DNA of 64,000 nucleotides from Brachycybe producta (GCA_036925085.1 JAUPFP010000025.1:1883733-1947732), one strand, 5' to 3'; shown: positions 1 to 12,851, numbered from the stretch's first letter. Notes: generated by a model not told the origin, from the letters alone. Numbers and translations are program-made.

Positions 1-322
1 TTCATATTTTTCTGCGCCACCTCACCTCCCCCCACACCTAAGATGATTGATGCTAATTAAAACAAACCGGTGGAATAATTTTGTTCTAAACGTAACAAAC
101 TAATTATTGACGCTTAATTAACTTTGACACACCTCCAGGATCCTTGGCAATAAAATAATATAAAGCTATATAAATTAATTAATTAATAATTAAAAATATA
201 TATATAAAAGTAATTGACAGTTTTATTTTTCGTAGCCATTTTTAAAAAAAAAACTGGTTGTGGAAGTTGTTTGTAAATGATCTAAAAACTCCATTATTAT
301 TAATATTAATATTATTATTATT
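1..322. other. Upstream of cPLA2 paralog A
   Basis: AT-rich DNA with short TAAT/TTAATTAA runs and an ATT repeat just before the ATG. No upstream exon or clear promoter motif is visible. Confidence 0.4.
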
Positions 323-3300
323 ATGGGTTATTTTAGATTCGATCCGTTTCAAGTATTCGAAGTTACTCCAGAACCGTGTCAAGTGTTAAAGGTTACTGTC
401 CTCAGAGGAAAAAACATCACAAAGGGATGGGCAGGAGACTTACGTAAAGAAAAAACAAAAACATTGTTACAGAGCCGTAACTAGCTTATTTTTGCGCCCA
501 AGGCAAGATTAAAACTGGCGCCACCTTAGTAATAACTAGAAATGGACCATTCAAATCTTCGAATCCCGCGAATCTTAAAAAATATTTGCGATTCGAAAAC
601 ACGAATCTTCGCGCTTTTTTCGTCTTTCGAATCTTTCGAATCCTAACCTTAAAAAAAAACTGTTAAAAACTTTGGTAAAATTAGTTTCTAACTCCATTGA
701 CGTCCAATAGAAGCGTTCACTAACAAAAAACCGGCGATTGTTGCAATTTCGGTAGTTGTCCGGATCACCAATGGATCACCTTGTGGCGACCCTGAGTGAA
801 GCCACACTTGTTTATTATTAATAATTTAATATTTAATATTATTTCATTTATTTGTAGCTTCTTAATGAATAATATAGGATTCTTATATGAAGGATTCGTG
901 AGATTCGAGGGATTCGAGAACCTTTTAGGATTCGGATTCAAGAAAATTTATAATTCGTCCCCCACCTCTAGTAATTACCATTCTAGTTATTTTGCACATT
1001 TATTTCAGCATACATTTAGCTTTTCGCGCCTCTTACCTTTGCGCGCGCCTGATTTAAAAATAAAACAAGCACCCACTGAATATATTTACCATAGTTATTT
1101 TGCGCCCCTATTTCCACGCCCTGATGAGCGTTGCGCGCCTGAGGTAGGTGCCTCATTCGCCTTGTCTTAGTTACGGCTCAGCATTGTTATGTAAACAATC
1201 TAATAATGAAATTGCATTTCTTTTATTTAAAAAAAAAGTGGACACTCCTGATCCATATGTGATCGTTAAACCTCGGTTTACTCCGAACAGTTCAAAAAGA
1301 ACAAAGTACATCGATAACGATCCGAACCCAACATGGAACGAAACGTTCGAATTCTACATCGATGCACGAGAAATCAACACTTTGGGTAAGAAAAAAAACG
1401 AAAAACTCGCAGACTAATTGTGGATTTTTACTAGGAATGAGACATTCGACTCCTCGAATCCTGGAAAAATATTGGAAATTCGACAACTCGAATCTTTGCA
1501 CTTTTTTTCGTCTTTCGAATCTATCGAATCCTCACCTTTAAAAAAACTTGTTAAAAACTTTGGTAAAATTAGTTTTTAACTTCCATTGACGTCCAATAGA
1601 AGCGATTCACTAACAAAAAAACCGGCGATTGATGCAAATTCAGTGGTATCCGGGATCACCAATATCGTCACCTGGTGGCGATCCTGAGTGAAGCCACACT
1701 TGTTTTGTTTTTATTATTAATAATTTAATATTTAATATTATTTCATTTATTTGTATCTTCTTAATGAATAATATAGGATTCTTATATGAGAGATTCGAGA
1801 AAACCTATCAGAATTCGGATTCGGATTCGAAAAAAATTAGGATTCGTCACCCACCTCTACTTTTTGCTATATGCAAATTTTGGCAACCACACAAACACCA
1901 TCCGCAAACCAATTGAAAGTGTTTTAGAAACTAGAAGGGTAGTTCAATTATAACTAAAGAGTATTTTCACGTTGATATATTTTTTAAAATAAACTTTTTA
2001 TATCAGTTTGAAAATGACCTAACTTTAAAAGATAACAGGAAAATACTCTTAGGCGACTGAACAACACTTCTAGTTTCTAAAACACTTTCTAGTTTTTCTT
2101 AATCACAACAACGCAACAAAGGAGAAAACGAGTGTTTAAAAACTATAAGAGCACTAGTGGGGTAACCCGTCATAAATGACGGGAGCAAAATTCACAGGCA
2201 ATTGTGCGCATGCGCGTCGTTTGTTCCTTTTTTACTCCTTTCGTTTCAATTTCAGTCACCCCCGCCCCCTTTTTTCCCCCCTCCACGTTTCTTTCTCTCT
2301 CCCCCTCTTCTACACTTTCCAACCTCTTTTCCCCTCGCCAATTTAATATCAATGGGGTTCTTGGATGGGGAGTGCGCAACATATAGTTGACCTTGAGAAA
2401 AAAAGCCGTTCATTTATTCAAATTTATATAAATTCCGATGTGCTTCAATGTTTGTACAGCGTTATCACAGACAGATACACACGCACACAGACCTGGCATA
2501 ATATATATATAATTTTTTCATGTTTAATATCTTTTATAATAAGCTTTTTATGTCAGTTTGAAAATAATCCAACTTTAAATAAACTATATTTCCTTATTTT
2601 TGTCTATAAAAAGTTTATTTTGAAAGATATCCCACATGAAACTATTATTAAGTAATAACCGTTCTAGTTTTTAACACATTTTCTCCTTGTTATTACTTCA
2701 AAAACGACAGAATAAAAATTCGAAAATCATCTGTTCATAAAACATTTTATATTTTAAGGAATTTCAAAGTTTTTAGAAACATACTTGAAAATAAATTCAA
2801 AGTTCATTTTGAAACTAGAAGAGTAAAGAAATTGTATACTAGCATTTTTTTTTATAATGATATATTTTAAAATAAACTTTTTATGACGGTTTGAAAATGA
2901 AGATCTTTTCCTTTTAAACTATTTTGTTGCCAAAATAAGACAACAAAAAATCCAAATCATCATTTTATTGAAACTATCATAAAGTTTATTGTGAAAGATA
3001 TCATAAAAATACTATTACTTAATTCCTTTTACTCTTCTAGTTTTAAATACAATTTGAATTTCTTTTTAAATTGCGTTTTAGACAACTTTTCCCAATTCTA
3101 AAAGGTTCTCGAATCTTCCGAATCTCGAATCCTTCATATAAGAATCCTATATTATTCATTAAGAAGATACAAATCAATGAAATAATATTAAATATTAAAT
3201 TATTAATAAAAAAAACAAGTGTGGCTTCACTCAGGGTCGCCACAAGGTGATCACATTGGTGATCCGGATAACCACCGAAATTGCAGCAATCGCCGAGTTT

Positions 3301-4724
3301 TTTTTGTTAGTGAACGCTTCTATTGCACGTTAAATGGAATTAAAACTAATTTTACCAAAGTTTTTAACAGTTTTTTTAAGGTTAGGATTCGAAAGATTCG
3401 AAAAAGACGAAAAAAAAGTGCAAAGATTCGAGTTTTCGAATCTCGAATATTTTTCAAGATTCGCGGGATTCAAGGATTCGAATGGCCCATCTCTAATAGA
3501 AATATTATTTAATTCCTTTTACTCCCTTACTCCTTTTACCCCTTACTCCCTTACTCTTTACTCCCCGCACCCATGTCTAAGGCAAAATCACACGAAAAGA
3601 CAAAAATAAAAACCCTCCACTTTCATCATAATTACCTCCTAATTAATTATTCACGTTTAATTAATTTTTTTTTATAGACATAACCGTAATGGATGCCAAT
3701 TACACAATCGATGAAAAACTTGCAAGTCTCGAATATGACATAAGTCAACTGAAGTTAGACAAAGACACAGAAGTAGAATTAAACTACAATGAGGTGAAGT
3801 GTGATTTTTAAAACAAACTCTTTGTTAACTAATTAACAATAAATTAATGAATCTTCTCTATTTTCCCTTTTTTTTTTTTTTTTTTTTAGAAATCCTCAAT
3901 CACATTCAAGTTTAATGTGACAATCGAGTAAGTAGAAATTTCACAATTTCAGCTCTTAATCCAATCTACATAATGTAACTTTTAAAAAGTTGAAACATCC
4001 TTCGAAATCCGATTATTAGGGCTCGGATTTTTATGCAAATTATATCAAAAGTAAAATGTTTTCGATGTTTGCTTGCGATTTTTTTTTTGCAGCAAAAATC
4101 CTGACTTACGCTACAGTTTGGCACTTTGCGACGAAGAGAAACAATTCATAACGAAAAGAAAACACCACATACTCAAAACAATGCAGAAACTACTCGGAAC
4201 GAACAAAGGTCCGAAACATTTAAACGAGGTTCCAGTTGTTGGAATCCTCGGTTCGGGAGGAGGTTTTCGAGCTATGGTCTGCTTGAGTGGAGCTATAAAA
4301 GCATTGTCTGATCAGAAAATTCTGGACTGTACCACATTCATGGCTGGACTATCAGGCTCAGCATGGTTCGCGAAATCTTTAAAAAAACAATTAATCCAAA
4401 GTGTTTCAATTGTCTTCAAGATATCTATTTTTTTTAGGTATATGTCCACCTTATATTCTCATCCAGACTTTCCAGAAAAAAGTCCAGGTGAAATTCAAGA
4501 GGAACTGAAATTAAGCATTGACCAAAGTCCATTCTGGCTTTTAAATCCAAGAGGTGTTTATCGGTACACTTCGAGCATCTACACCAAAAAGAGATCTGGA
4601 CAACCCGTTAGTTTCACCGATTTTTTCGGACACATGCTCGGAGATACACTTTTGGTCGACGTACGAAAACAAACACTTCAAAATTCATCATCTGACCAAG
4701 TGACCTTCCACTAATTTTCTCATT

Positions 4725-4763
<39 letters not shown>

Positions 4764-7700
4764 GAGGTATGACTGCAAATTAAGTGACCAACGGCCGAAA
4801 GTTATAGATGGAAAAATTCCTCTACCTCTATACACTTGCCTACACGTTAAGAAAAACGTAATGGCTCGTGTTTTTCAAGGCAAGTTTGTATATTTTGAGG
4901 TTAACTTCATTTTAAAACAAAAGTAATTTAACCTTTGTTAAGAAACTAGAATATTAGTTAAATGATGATATCTTTAAGAGCCTAGATACACACGTCCTCC
5001 ATCTTGTTGTTTTGAGCAGACGACAACGAGACAAATGAATGTTACTATATGGTGTTAACTAAACTTGCAAGAAATCGCCTCACAGTCGCTCAATTAAAAT
5101 ACAGTAAAGCGCAAAATGCAATAAAAAAGTATTGTTCTTTAAGTGCTCGATTTATATAATTTTTCAAAAGGTCCTTCTTTTTTTTTTAAACAAGGTTCAA
5201 AGTCGTTCGTTTTTTTAGCCCCCATGTTAAATCCCATTGGCCCCAAAACCGTCCCACAAACATTTGAAAAACTCTCGTTAAAAACGATTTAGAACAATAA
5301 CAAAATAATTAGCACATACTTTTATGTATTGGCTTCACGATGTTTCCTTTTTATAAATTTTGAAAAGGTCCTTTTATTTTTTAATAATATTTAAATCGTA
5401 CATTTTTTTTAACTACATGTTAATTCCCGTAGGACCAAAAAAAGCGTCACCCAAACATTTGAAGAACTCCCATTAAAAATGACTTAGAACAATCACATAA
5501 AAATTAGCACGTGCATTAATCTATTGGCTTCACGATGTTTCCTTTTTATAAGCTTAGCACGCGAAATTATTTTTTTTTATTAATTATTATGTGACTTGAA
5601 ACCTGGAGAAAAAACGTTAAAAAACCGTTTTTCCCGATCAAAAACGATCACAGCGCCTACATTCGGAGAAATTTCGAACTAAAAGCTGTATCTCGTCTCT
5701 TAAAGGATAAACTATTTCTGCATTTCAGGTGCAACATTTAAAAACACAAATTGAAATTGTGTTTTTTCGAAACTAGAACAGTTAGCTGAATCACTTAATA
5801 TTTTATGCTTTGTTTCCACAGGAGTGAAAATTTGAACTTTTTGGAAGTTTCAATTGGTGAAAACTGGAACAAACGTGGCCCCTCGCCTATTCACACAGGC
5901 ACTTCTGCCCAGCACTAAGATTTCGTTTGCCCCGCCCTTTTATGAGCGTCATCAATTTCTAATTGGTTAGTTACTTGGTCTGATGTCACATGCCCCTCCT
6001 TTTTCAATGTCTAATTGATTATTTGGTCTGACGCTCATATAAGGGAGGGGCAAACGAAAATCTAGTGCTGGGCAGAGATGCCTGTCCTATTCACTATCAT
6101 AGGCGGGAACCACGTTTCTTCTATTTTTCACCAGTTGAAACTTCGCAAAAAAGTTCAAATTTTCACCCTGATGGAAACAAGGCCTTAAAAAGTTTGATGT
6201 TTCAAAATAAACTTTTTAGTAGACAAATTTTTTTAAAAAAATATCGTCTGCTTCTTTTCAAAGTGACATAAAAAGGCTGTTTAGTGATTCAGTTACCCCT
6301 TCTAGTTTTTAAAACACTTTTCAAGTTTCTCTTCATTTTACACCTCTGAAAAGACAGAATAATCAAGAGTTTGAGAGACAATTAACACTTGAAAATCACC
6401 TTAACTCCAGCTATTCTACATTACAGAACCAATTGAAAGTATTTTAGAAACTAGAATGGTTAGCTGAATCACTTAATAATATTTTCATGTTAATATCTTT
6501 CAAAATAAACTTTTTTTTTTAAAAAAAAATAAAAGTTAAAAATATGTAGTCTGCTTAAATTTGGGACATTTATAAACTTGACAAAAAGTTTATTTTGACG
6601 GATGTCAACATGAAAACACCTTTAAGTGGATTGAGCTTATCTTTCAAATTTTTTTTTAAATTTTACTACTTAAAAGACAGAATAATCAAGAGAGTTAGAA
6701 AAGCATTTACATTTTTTAAAACCAGTTTAAAGACGAAGAAAATTTCAATTGCAGAGTGGATTGAATTTTCTCCATTCGAGGTTGGAATTGCTAAATATGG
6801 AACCTTTATGAAAAGTGAAAGTTTCGGATCGAAATTCTTCATGGGTCGAATAGTCAAACATTATTCCGAATTCCCACTTCATTATCTACAAGGTGTTGTT
6901 GTAACAACGTTTCTTATTATCTCGGACTCCGGATTTTTATGCATTATCAAGCAAATGTTTCTTATAATCTGTGGCCCAAAGGCCAATTATGAAGTAATCA
7001 TCATCATTTATTGGAGCAACTGCAATTATATAATCAAAAAGGCTGGTTTGAGGCTAGAACTCTAGTTTACATTTAGCCTCTAACCAGCTTTGTTATTATT
7101 ATTATTATTAGAAAAACATAATTGCAAGTTGCTCTAATGATGATTATGATGATTACTTCACAATTGGCACCTGGACCACAAATTGAGAAACATTTGATTG
7201 ATAATGCATAAAAATCCGAGCCCTATTCATTATATACAAAGATCTTACGATTCCCATTCCAAAAGGCGTCTGGGGCAGTGCCTTTTGCATTTTATTTCGG
7301 CAACTAACACGAGAGAAAGGAAAAAAGGACCTATCGCAAATGTTACACGATTCTGCAAATCTTCAGAGAGAGGAAGATCTACAAAAACAATTAGGTAAAA
7401 AAAAGCTTACGATTTCATCAACGCAAAACAAAATTCTAATATTTCAAATAACAATTCTCGTTTCTCATTTTCAAGAAAACTTCACAATCGACGACAAAGA
7501 CTCGGAATTGTCGGAAACAGATGACGAATTGGAAGAAACTAAACGATGTCGAGGAAGAACCAACTCCTCCAATCTTAGTGTTGGACATCCCGATGGAGAC
7601 GAACCAATTGATACTCAAACGAGGTTCATTTATTTTATGAGATGGTTTCATCTGTATAAACGTACAGTGGAAACCGGTTTAACACGGAACGGACAGGAAC

Positions 7701-10337
7701 AACAATATTTCTTTGTTGTTAAACGAATTTCGTGTTAAAAGAAAGAAGAAAAACATTTATGCTAATCTAAAGGACCGGACCAAAATATTTCGTGTTTTAT
7801 CCGTTTTCGTGTTGAAGTGGTTTTAAAGTGTAATCGTCTCTCGAACTCCAATTATTCTGTCTTTCAGATGTAAAATGAAGAGAAACTTGAATGTGTTTTA
7901 GAAACTAGAAGGGTAGCTCAATCTCATAACATTTATTTTCGTGTTGATATCTTTCAAAATGAACTTTTTATGTCAATTTGAAAACGACCTAACTTTATAA
8001 GCATATCCATAAAAAGTTTTATTTTGAAGGATAACAACATGAAAAGATTCTCAAGTGATTGAGTTACCCTTCTAGCTTCTAAAACACATTCATGTTTCTT
8101 CTAAATTCCTAATTTTGCTCTCGGAAAGACGAGAATACCCTGTGTTCGAGGTGCGTCTACACTTTCAACTTTTTCACTTCAATACAAATCGTAATTACGG
8201 TTAAATCATCTTTGAAAATTTCTTGTAATTTGAAAATTTTCGAAAATCTCAACACCACCAATAAATTTAGTAGACCTACTGTTGGAGGTGAAACCCCGTC
8301 GGGAACCTCCATCTGGGGCAGCATGATGACAGCTCTTATGAACAGCAACTATTTCAACACTCTGTCCGGCCGTGCCGCTTCCATTTTTAATCCACTTCGA
8401 GGCCTCAGTTTGCAGTACCTTTATCCTATTTCCCCTTTTTCACCTACGACTCCAACTGACGGTCAGTAGAAGAAAATTTCTTACAAAGATTGACCTACCT
8501 ACACGTAAAACAATTACCGTTTTTTCGACTAAAACAGAATTAGAATTCAAAGGAAGACACGAAGCTCTGAGCACCGAGAACAAGACATTATATCTAGTGG
8601 ACAGTGGACTGACCTTCAACTCACCGTATCCTCTACTTCTAAGGCCGCAAAGAGCCGTAGACCTGTTCCTTTCTTTTGATTTCAGTGCTCGACCAACGGA
8701 CCAAACCCCACCCTTCAAAGTAACGTCATTTTTTTGTGATAAAAAGTTTTAAAGATAACCGTATACTATTCTAGTTTCTAACCTAATAAACTTTGATTTT
8801 TTATGTCTTAAAATATTTTATGAACAGCTAATTTTAAAAGTCTGGTTATTCTGCAGTTTCTGACAAGCCAACAATAAGAAGAAATTGAAAGTAGATTAAA
8901 AACTAGAAGAATAGCTTAATCACTTAATAGTATTTTCATGTTGCTATCTTTCAAAATAAACTTTTCATAGACAAATATTTTTAAAAAAAATATCGTCTGT
9001 TAATTGTTGAGTCATTTTGAGTTTGAAACTCACATAAAAAGCTTATTTTGAAAGATATCAACATGAAAATATATCTTTTAGTGATTGAGCTACCCTTCTA
9101 GTTTATAAAAATACTTTCAAGTTTCTTCTTAATTTTCCCACCTGAAAGACAATTTAATGTTAATTCTGAAAATCTTTAAAAATGCCTTTCTAAAATTTAT
9201 TCTTATCAAACACCGTTTTTCTTTTTAGGAGATTCTAATGGCAGAAAAATGGGCCGAAATGAACAACATCCCATTTCCACCTATCGAGAAGACAGTACGA
9301 GACAAATACGCAAAAGAACCCGTAAAAGAATGCTACGTTTTCCAACATCCCACAGATGCGTACTGTCCGATCATCCTCCACTTTGTCATCGTCAACAATA
9401 AATTCAAAGAATTCAAATCTCCGGGTGAGACTTTCGTCATTTTTGTTTTTGTTTTCATCTCGTAAAAATGGGTGCGTTCACTTGCTAAGCACTTTTGAAA
9501 CTGCTCGAGCAGATTCGAGCCATATTAGATGTGCTTAGGATCTGAACCCCACATTAAAATTCCGCTCGAATAGAGCCCCGAGCACATCGAGCAATAAGTC
9601 GTCACTCAATTAAGAGCGCTTGAAGGAGCAGAGAGAAAAACAAAATCACGTTAAAAAGGGTTAAAAATAAACAAAAACTGCGTTTGAATCCCTCCAGAAT
9701 GATGTTTTTTTACCGTTCAAGTGGTATTTTTACAGTAAACAATCGTAGAGCAAGCCGAGCAACAGCTTCTCCATCATTTAGAATATATAAACGGGATTTC
9801 CACTTTTGACAATAAATGGCGCCAACCAAAATGCAAGCCATGCGTTCAATTTATTTTCGAGCGCTTCATTGCAAGCGGCTGCAAACGAGCAACGAGCACA
9901 CACAAAAAAAACAGGTTCCTAGGAACCTGAACTGTATTCTAATTGTATCCTTATTCGTAGGTGTACCTCGAACGACCGAAGAAGAAATGGAATTTGCTGA
10001 CTTTTCGATATTCGACGATCCTCAACAACCTTATTCTCTGTATAACTTCAGCTTCACTCACGAACTATTCGATCGAATCGCAAACCTCATGGAGTTCAAT
10101 ACATTACTTAGTGTGGATCTGATCAAAGAAATGTTAATTAACATCGTCGATCGTAAGCGAAAAGAATGTCCACGACCTCCCATCACACTTGCGGATGTGG
10201 CACGTCTCAAACTACGCTTCCGTAACAAGGAGGCTGCTAAGCAGCTACAAACTTACGTCCGCAGCTTCTCCATTAAGGACCATCGCCATCGGAATCAAAC
10301 AGAAAAATTTAAATGTGACGAACCTCAAACAGCTTGA
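323..10337 (+). CDS. PLA2G4A-like: Cytosolic phospholipase A2 (group IVA-like), paralog A, 14 exons
   Basis: Calcium-dependent lipase expected to release arachidonate-type fatty acids from the sn-2 position of membrane phospholipids. Exons: 323-443, 1239-1385, 3678-3793, 3890-3927, 4093-4365, 4438-4660, 4765-4879, 6755-6892, 7266-7394, 7476-7623, 8271-8461, 8538-8719, 9229-9424, 9961-10337. All phases join to give 797 residues; human PLA2G4A has 749. An N-terminal C2 domain shows calcium-loop motifs DTPDPY, NDPNP and DANY. The catalytic region has oxyanion loop GSGGGFRAM, nucleophile GLSGS (Ser228, the same number as human) and catalytic Asp568 in VDSGLTFN. YPISP (Ser537-Pro) matches the place of the human MAPK site. 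The start ATG fits the family N-terminus. The intron after 4879 has a GC donor (GCAAGT). Family and frame are secure by eye; the exact orthology group is inferred. Confidence 0.93.
531..965 (+). mobile_element. GATTCG hAT-like element, copy 1
   Basis: Runs from TAGAAATGGACC to CCCCCACCTCTA, with CGAATC-rich left and GATTCG-rich right ends. Flanks GTAATAAC and GTAATTAC match at 7 of 8 bases, as for an 8-bp hAT target duplication. It sits in intron 1 of cPLA2 A. Confidence 0.65.
1434..1859 (+). mobile_element. GATTCG hAT-like element, copy 2
   Basis: Same structure as copy 1 and in the same orientation, TAGGAATGAGAC to CACCTCTA. The 8-base flanks ATTTTTAC and CTTTTTGC agree at 6 of 8. Second insertion in intron 2 of cPLA2 A. 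Confidence 0.6.
1915..2095. mobile_element. M1 foldback MITE
   Basis: Starts TTTTAGAAACTAGAAGGGTAG and ends with the inverted arm TTCTAGTTTCTAAAACAC. Intron 2 of cPLA2 A. Confidence 0.6.
2154..2487 (+). repeat. NRF1-site repeat, copy 1
   Basis: About 330 bp shared with 35011-35347: a CTAGTGGGGTAA head, a CCGTCATAAATGACGG palindrome, an NRF1-type TGCGCATGCGCG, a long pyrimidine tract, then ATATAGTTGACCTTGAGA and a CA-rich tail. Confidence 0.65.
2803..3060. mobile_element. M1 foldback MITE, AGAAGAGTAAA subtype
   Basis: Arms GAAACTAGAAGAGTAAA and TTTACTCTTCTAGTTTT enclose a low-complexity middle. Confidence 0.55.
3076..3495 (-). mobile_element. GATTCG hAT-like element, truncated copy
   Basis: Reverse copy ending in GGCCCATCTCTA. 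The TAGAGGTGGGACG end is missing at the left, so it is broken. Intron 2 of cPLA2 A. Confidence 0.55.
4018..4050 (+). mobile_element. Fragment of GGGCTCGG hAT-like element
   Basis: Only the terminal TAGGGCTCGGATTTTTATGC piece is present, in the 165-base intron before exon 5 of cPLA2 A. Confidence 0.4.
4729..4764 (+). repeat. (TC)n microsatellite serving as polypyrimidine tract
   Basis: About 16 TC units end in TTAG, the acceptor of exon 7 of cPLA2 A. The microsatellite forms the whole polypyrimidine tract of that acceptor. Confidence 0.7.
5765..6320. mobile_element. M1 foldback MITE split by nested insertions
   Basis: Left arm GAAACTAGAACAGTTAGCTGAATC at 5769 and right arm GATTCAGTTACCCCTTCTAG near 6290 are separated by a GCTTTGTTTCCA-ended element, which itself contains the 5895-6085 MITE. 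Confidence 0.6.
5895..6085. mobile_element. M2 MITE (ACAGGC ends) with perfect 9-bp target duplication
   Basis: Ends ACAGGC and GCCTGT with long internal inverted repeats. CCTATTCAC flanks both sides (5886-5894 and 6086-6094), a perfect 9-bp duplication as made by Mutator-type transposases. Confidence 0.8.
6435..6633. mobile_element. M1 foldback MITE, right arm truncated
   Basis: TTTTAGAAACTAGAATGG at the left; the right half ends at TTGAGCTTA without the CTTCTAG part. Confidence 0.55.
6925..7223. mobile_element. GGGCTCGG hAT-like MITE
   Basis: Inverted ends CCGGATTTTTATGC and GCATAAAAATCCGAGCCC, with a subterminal TGTGGCCCAAAGGCCAATT and its inverse. It lies between exons 8 and 9 of cPLA2 A. 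Confidence 0.65.
7660..7815. repeat. CGTGTTAAAC dispersed repeat
   Basis: Repeated TTCGTGTTAAAA/TTTAACACG motifs also seen near 17700-17840 and 56190-56570. It starts 35 bases after exon 10 of cPLA2 A. Confidence 0.45.
7880..8100. mobile_element. M1 foldback MITE
   Basis: GTGTTTTAGAAACTAGAAGGGTAG arm and its inverse ending AAAACACATTC; intron 10 of cPLA2 A. Confidence 0.6.
8884..9120. mobile_element. M1 foldback MITE
   Basis: Arms AAACTAGAAGAATAGCTTAATC and GATTGAGCTACCCTTCTAGTT; intron 12 of cPLA2 A. Confidence 0.6.
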
Positions 10338-10417
10338 CATTCGCATCACCACTTACTGCAAAATTCCGTTAGTCATCGATTTAATTCATCTGTGTGATGT
10401 TTATGTTAACACCGTTG

Positions 10418-10455
10418 AATAAATCGATGAATAACGGAATGTGCGTTTAAATAAA
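10418..10455 (+). terminator. Poly(A) signals of cPLA2 paralog A
   Basis: AATAAA occurs at 10418-10423 and again at 10450-10455, 80-115 bases after the stop codon. These are the likely cleavage and polyadenylation signals of the upstream gene. Confidence 0.65.
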
Positions 10456-10891
10456 GTATTTGAACCATTGATTTTGTTTAACTTATAATGAATCATTTTT
10501 TATGTATCGTCTCTCTTAAGTTTCAATAAATGTATTTTAAGCAGCTAAATGATTTCTTTGTGTTTTCTGTTTTGATTAATTGTAACTTTGGAATTGCTTT
10601 TGATTATTTTCATGGACAAAATTCAAATTTCTGAAGTAAACTTTGTAATAAATCTAAAGTAAGCAATGGAAAAACTGCAATTTACCTTTGTTTTTGGGTG
10701 TAGTTTTAAGCTTCCTTCGACTTTCAACATTTGGATCCACAATCGCTTTATTAAGATTTTGCTTCCACGAGACGTTTTTTCGGCCACGAGAATCGATATA
10801 ATGTAAAGAGGGGGTCGCGGACACTGAAAAATGAAATTTCAATATTTAAAATGATGTTTATATTATAAGAAAAATATGTAAATAAAACAAA

Positions 10892-11330
10892 CTTGTAGCA
10901 CACTACATAGGATCGCAACGGAACGAATGGGAATATTTCGATAAAAAGCATTTCAATGAGGATCCGCACACAGTACCGTCTTTACTATAAGGGCACACGG
11001 GGCCCGTGCCCAGGGCCCCAACCTCACGGGGGCCCCGAAAGGCCGATATATTCGCTTACACGAAAAAAGGAGCTTAAATTGTTTTCTATTTTTAGGTAGA
11101 TACCTACTACGAATTACCGACAACATTTCTAAATGGAAATGTTAATAGGACACCAGATCAGATTTTTAAATTTTTTCTAATTTTTACTATCCAACGGGGC
11201 CCCCAATTCTTGTGTGCCCAAGGGCCCCGACATGCCCTAAGACGGCCCTGTCCGCACACTAGCTTGGATCGGATCGGTAACGCCATATTTTGCGGGGTTC
11301 CATTAAAATTGCTTGTTATCAAAATATTCC
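10892..11330. mobile_element. TTGTAGCACACTAC MITE interrupted by a hAT-like insertion
   Basis: Left end TTGTAGCACACTACATAGGATCG matches the intact copy at 32454-32630. The right end is lost near AATTCGTTCGATT. Confidence 0.5.
10971..11250. mobile_element. Nested hAT-like element with perfect 8-bp target duplication
   Basis: Begins CAGTACCGTCTT and ends AAGACGGCCCTG, with GGGGCCC-rich subterminal sequence. TCCGCACA flanks it exactly on both sides (10963-10970 and 11251-11258). 280 bp, no coding capacity. Confidence 0.8.
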
Positions 11331-11744
11331 AATTCGTTCGATTATTTAACTACTCTTCTAGTCTCTAGTAAGCGTTCCGCCAGAAAATGAAGAAAATATT
11401 CAATTTCACACTGTAAAAAATGTATATTTTTAATAGTTTCTTAAAATAATCTAAATTTAAAATTTAAGTAGTCACAGTCATCTTCAGACATTCGAACACT
11501 CCTCAAAAATTAACCGGAGACATAAAATGTGTTTTTATGAGATTTAAAATTAATACTATTAATTAAAAGTGAATCCGATACCCTAAATTGTCATTTTATT
11601 AAAATTACATGCCTAGGCCTATTATTTTTTTTTTATCCATATCTACTTTTTCTGACATTTTTCTCACTCGGTATACCGGTATTATGTAAAAGTTTTAACG
11701 GGGTTCCGTAATATTTTAAAAAATAATTATAAAAGGGTTCCTGA

Positions 11745-12055
11745 TACCTAGTACACACACCTGATAATTTAAATGCATTTAAATAATAAAAGTGTTCTAC
11801 AGAGCCCTGTGAAGGACAAACAAACAATATGTCGAATTCAATTTATTCAGTTAATAATCTGAAAATATTGAGTTAATACTTAAATATAATATAATAAACT
11901 ATTGACAAAATATTGATTTAGTATTTCAATTTAAAATATTAATAATTAAAGTCAATTTTCGTTTGGTTCATGTCTTTAACTGGATTCCGTATAATTCACC
12001 TAAACACATTTAATTTGAAATCATTTAACTTGTGTGTGTGTGTGTGTACAAGGTA
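11745..12055 (+). mobile_element. TACCTAGTACAC MITE, copy 1
   Basis: TACCTAGTACACACAC left and TGTGTACAAGGTA right inverted ends, with a GTTCTACAGAGCCCTGTGAAGG block inside. The right end is extended by a (TG)n run. Confidence 0.6.
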
Positions 12056-12349
12056 TTAATTGGTCAAATAAAATTGTGAATCATTGCTCTAGATTTTGAA
12101 AAGACAAAAGAAATTACAAGAAATTAACAAGTTTGTTCTAAAACTTCTACATAAACATTGAATGAGCGTTTTGATGACATCATGAAATTACTTTTCAGCA
12201 CATTGACCTAATATATTTTACCCTCTAATAAACTTTTGACCTTTCTATAATAAAGTTTACCATCCACTTTATAAATAATTTACCTTAAAAAAAGTCAGCT
12301 GTTAATTTCTTATGTAAAGTGTTTTAACAAACAAAAGATTCTTAATTGT

Positions 12350-12763
12350 AAAGCCATTAAAAAAGACTTGAGCATCCAAAAAGGGAAAACAACACTTAAA
12401 ATTGAACTTCAATTATGAAGTAAAAACCTCAAATATTGAGCAACAAGGTTACCTTTTCTCCTATTGGTGCGTGGATTTAACTATCTTGTATAGTCTTTTG
12501 TAACTTTTTGCTCAATTTTTTAACTTTTTACTTCAGAATTGAAGTTCAATTTTGACTGTTGTTTTCCTTTTTTGGAAGAAGCAGTTGGGCGCAGCCAGAA
12601 AAGTTTGTTCTGATTGGTTATTTAGGTTTGCTACGCGTTTGATTCTGTTTGTTATGGGTTTGTTATTCGTCTGATGCTCATAAAAGGGCGGGGCTAACAG
12701 AATTTTTCTGGCTGCGCCCAACTGCCTGTCTTTTTCGATGCTCAGTCTATTACGGCTTTACAA
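12350..12763. mobile_element. GTAAAGCC inverted-repeat element carrying a nested M2-like MITE
   Basis: Outer arms GTAAAGCCATTAAAAAAGAC and CTATTACGGCTTTAC, plus inner arms around GAACTTCAATT. The M2-like MITE occupies 12580-12728. Confidence 0.55.
12580..12728. mobile_element. M2-like MITE (GCAGTTGGGCGCAGCC ends)
   Basis: Palindromic: GCAGTTGGGCGCAGCCAG at the left, CTGGCTGCGCCCAACTGCCTG at the right, with GATGCTCATAAAAGGGCGGGGC near the right end. Confidence 0.6.
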
Positions 12764-12851
12764 TCAATAATTTTTGTTTGTTTATATTTATAACCAAGAA
12801 AATGTTTTACATTTTATAATATTTTGTAAAGTGTTTGTTGTTGATAACTAA

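Noticed and set aside
796..1170. 124-residue open frame
   Set aside because: Mostly the right half of a GATTCG hAT-like element in intron 1 of cPLA2 A.
8440..8718. 92-residue minus-strand open frame
   Set aside because: Antisense shadow of cPLA2 A exon 12.
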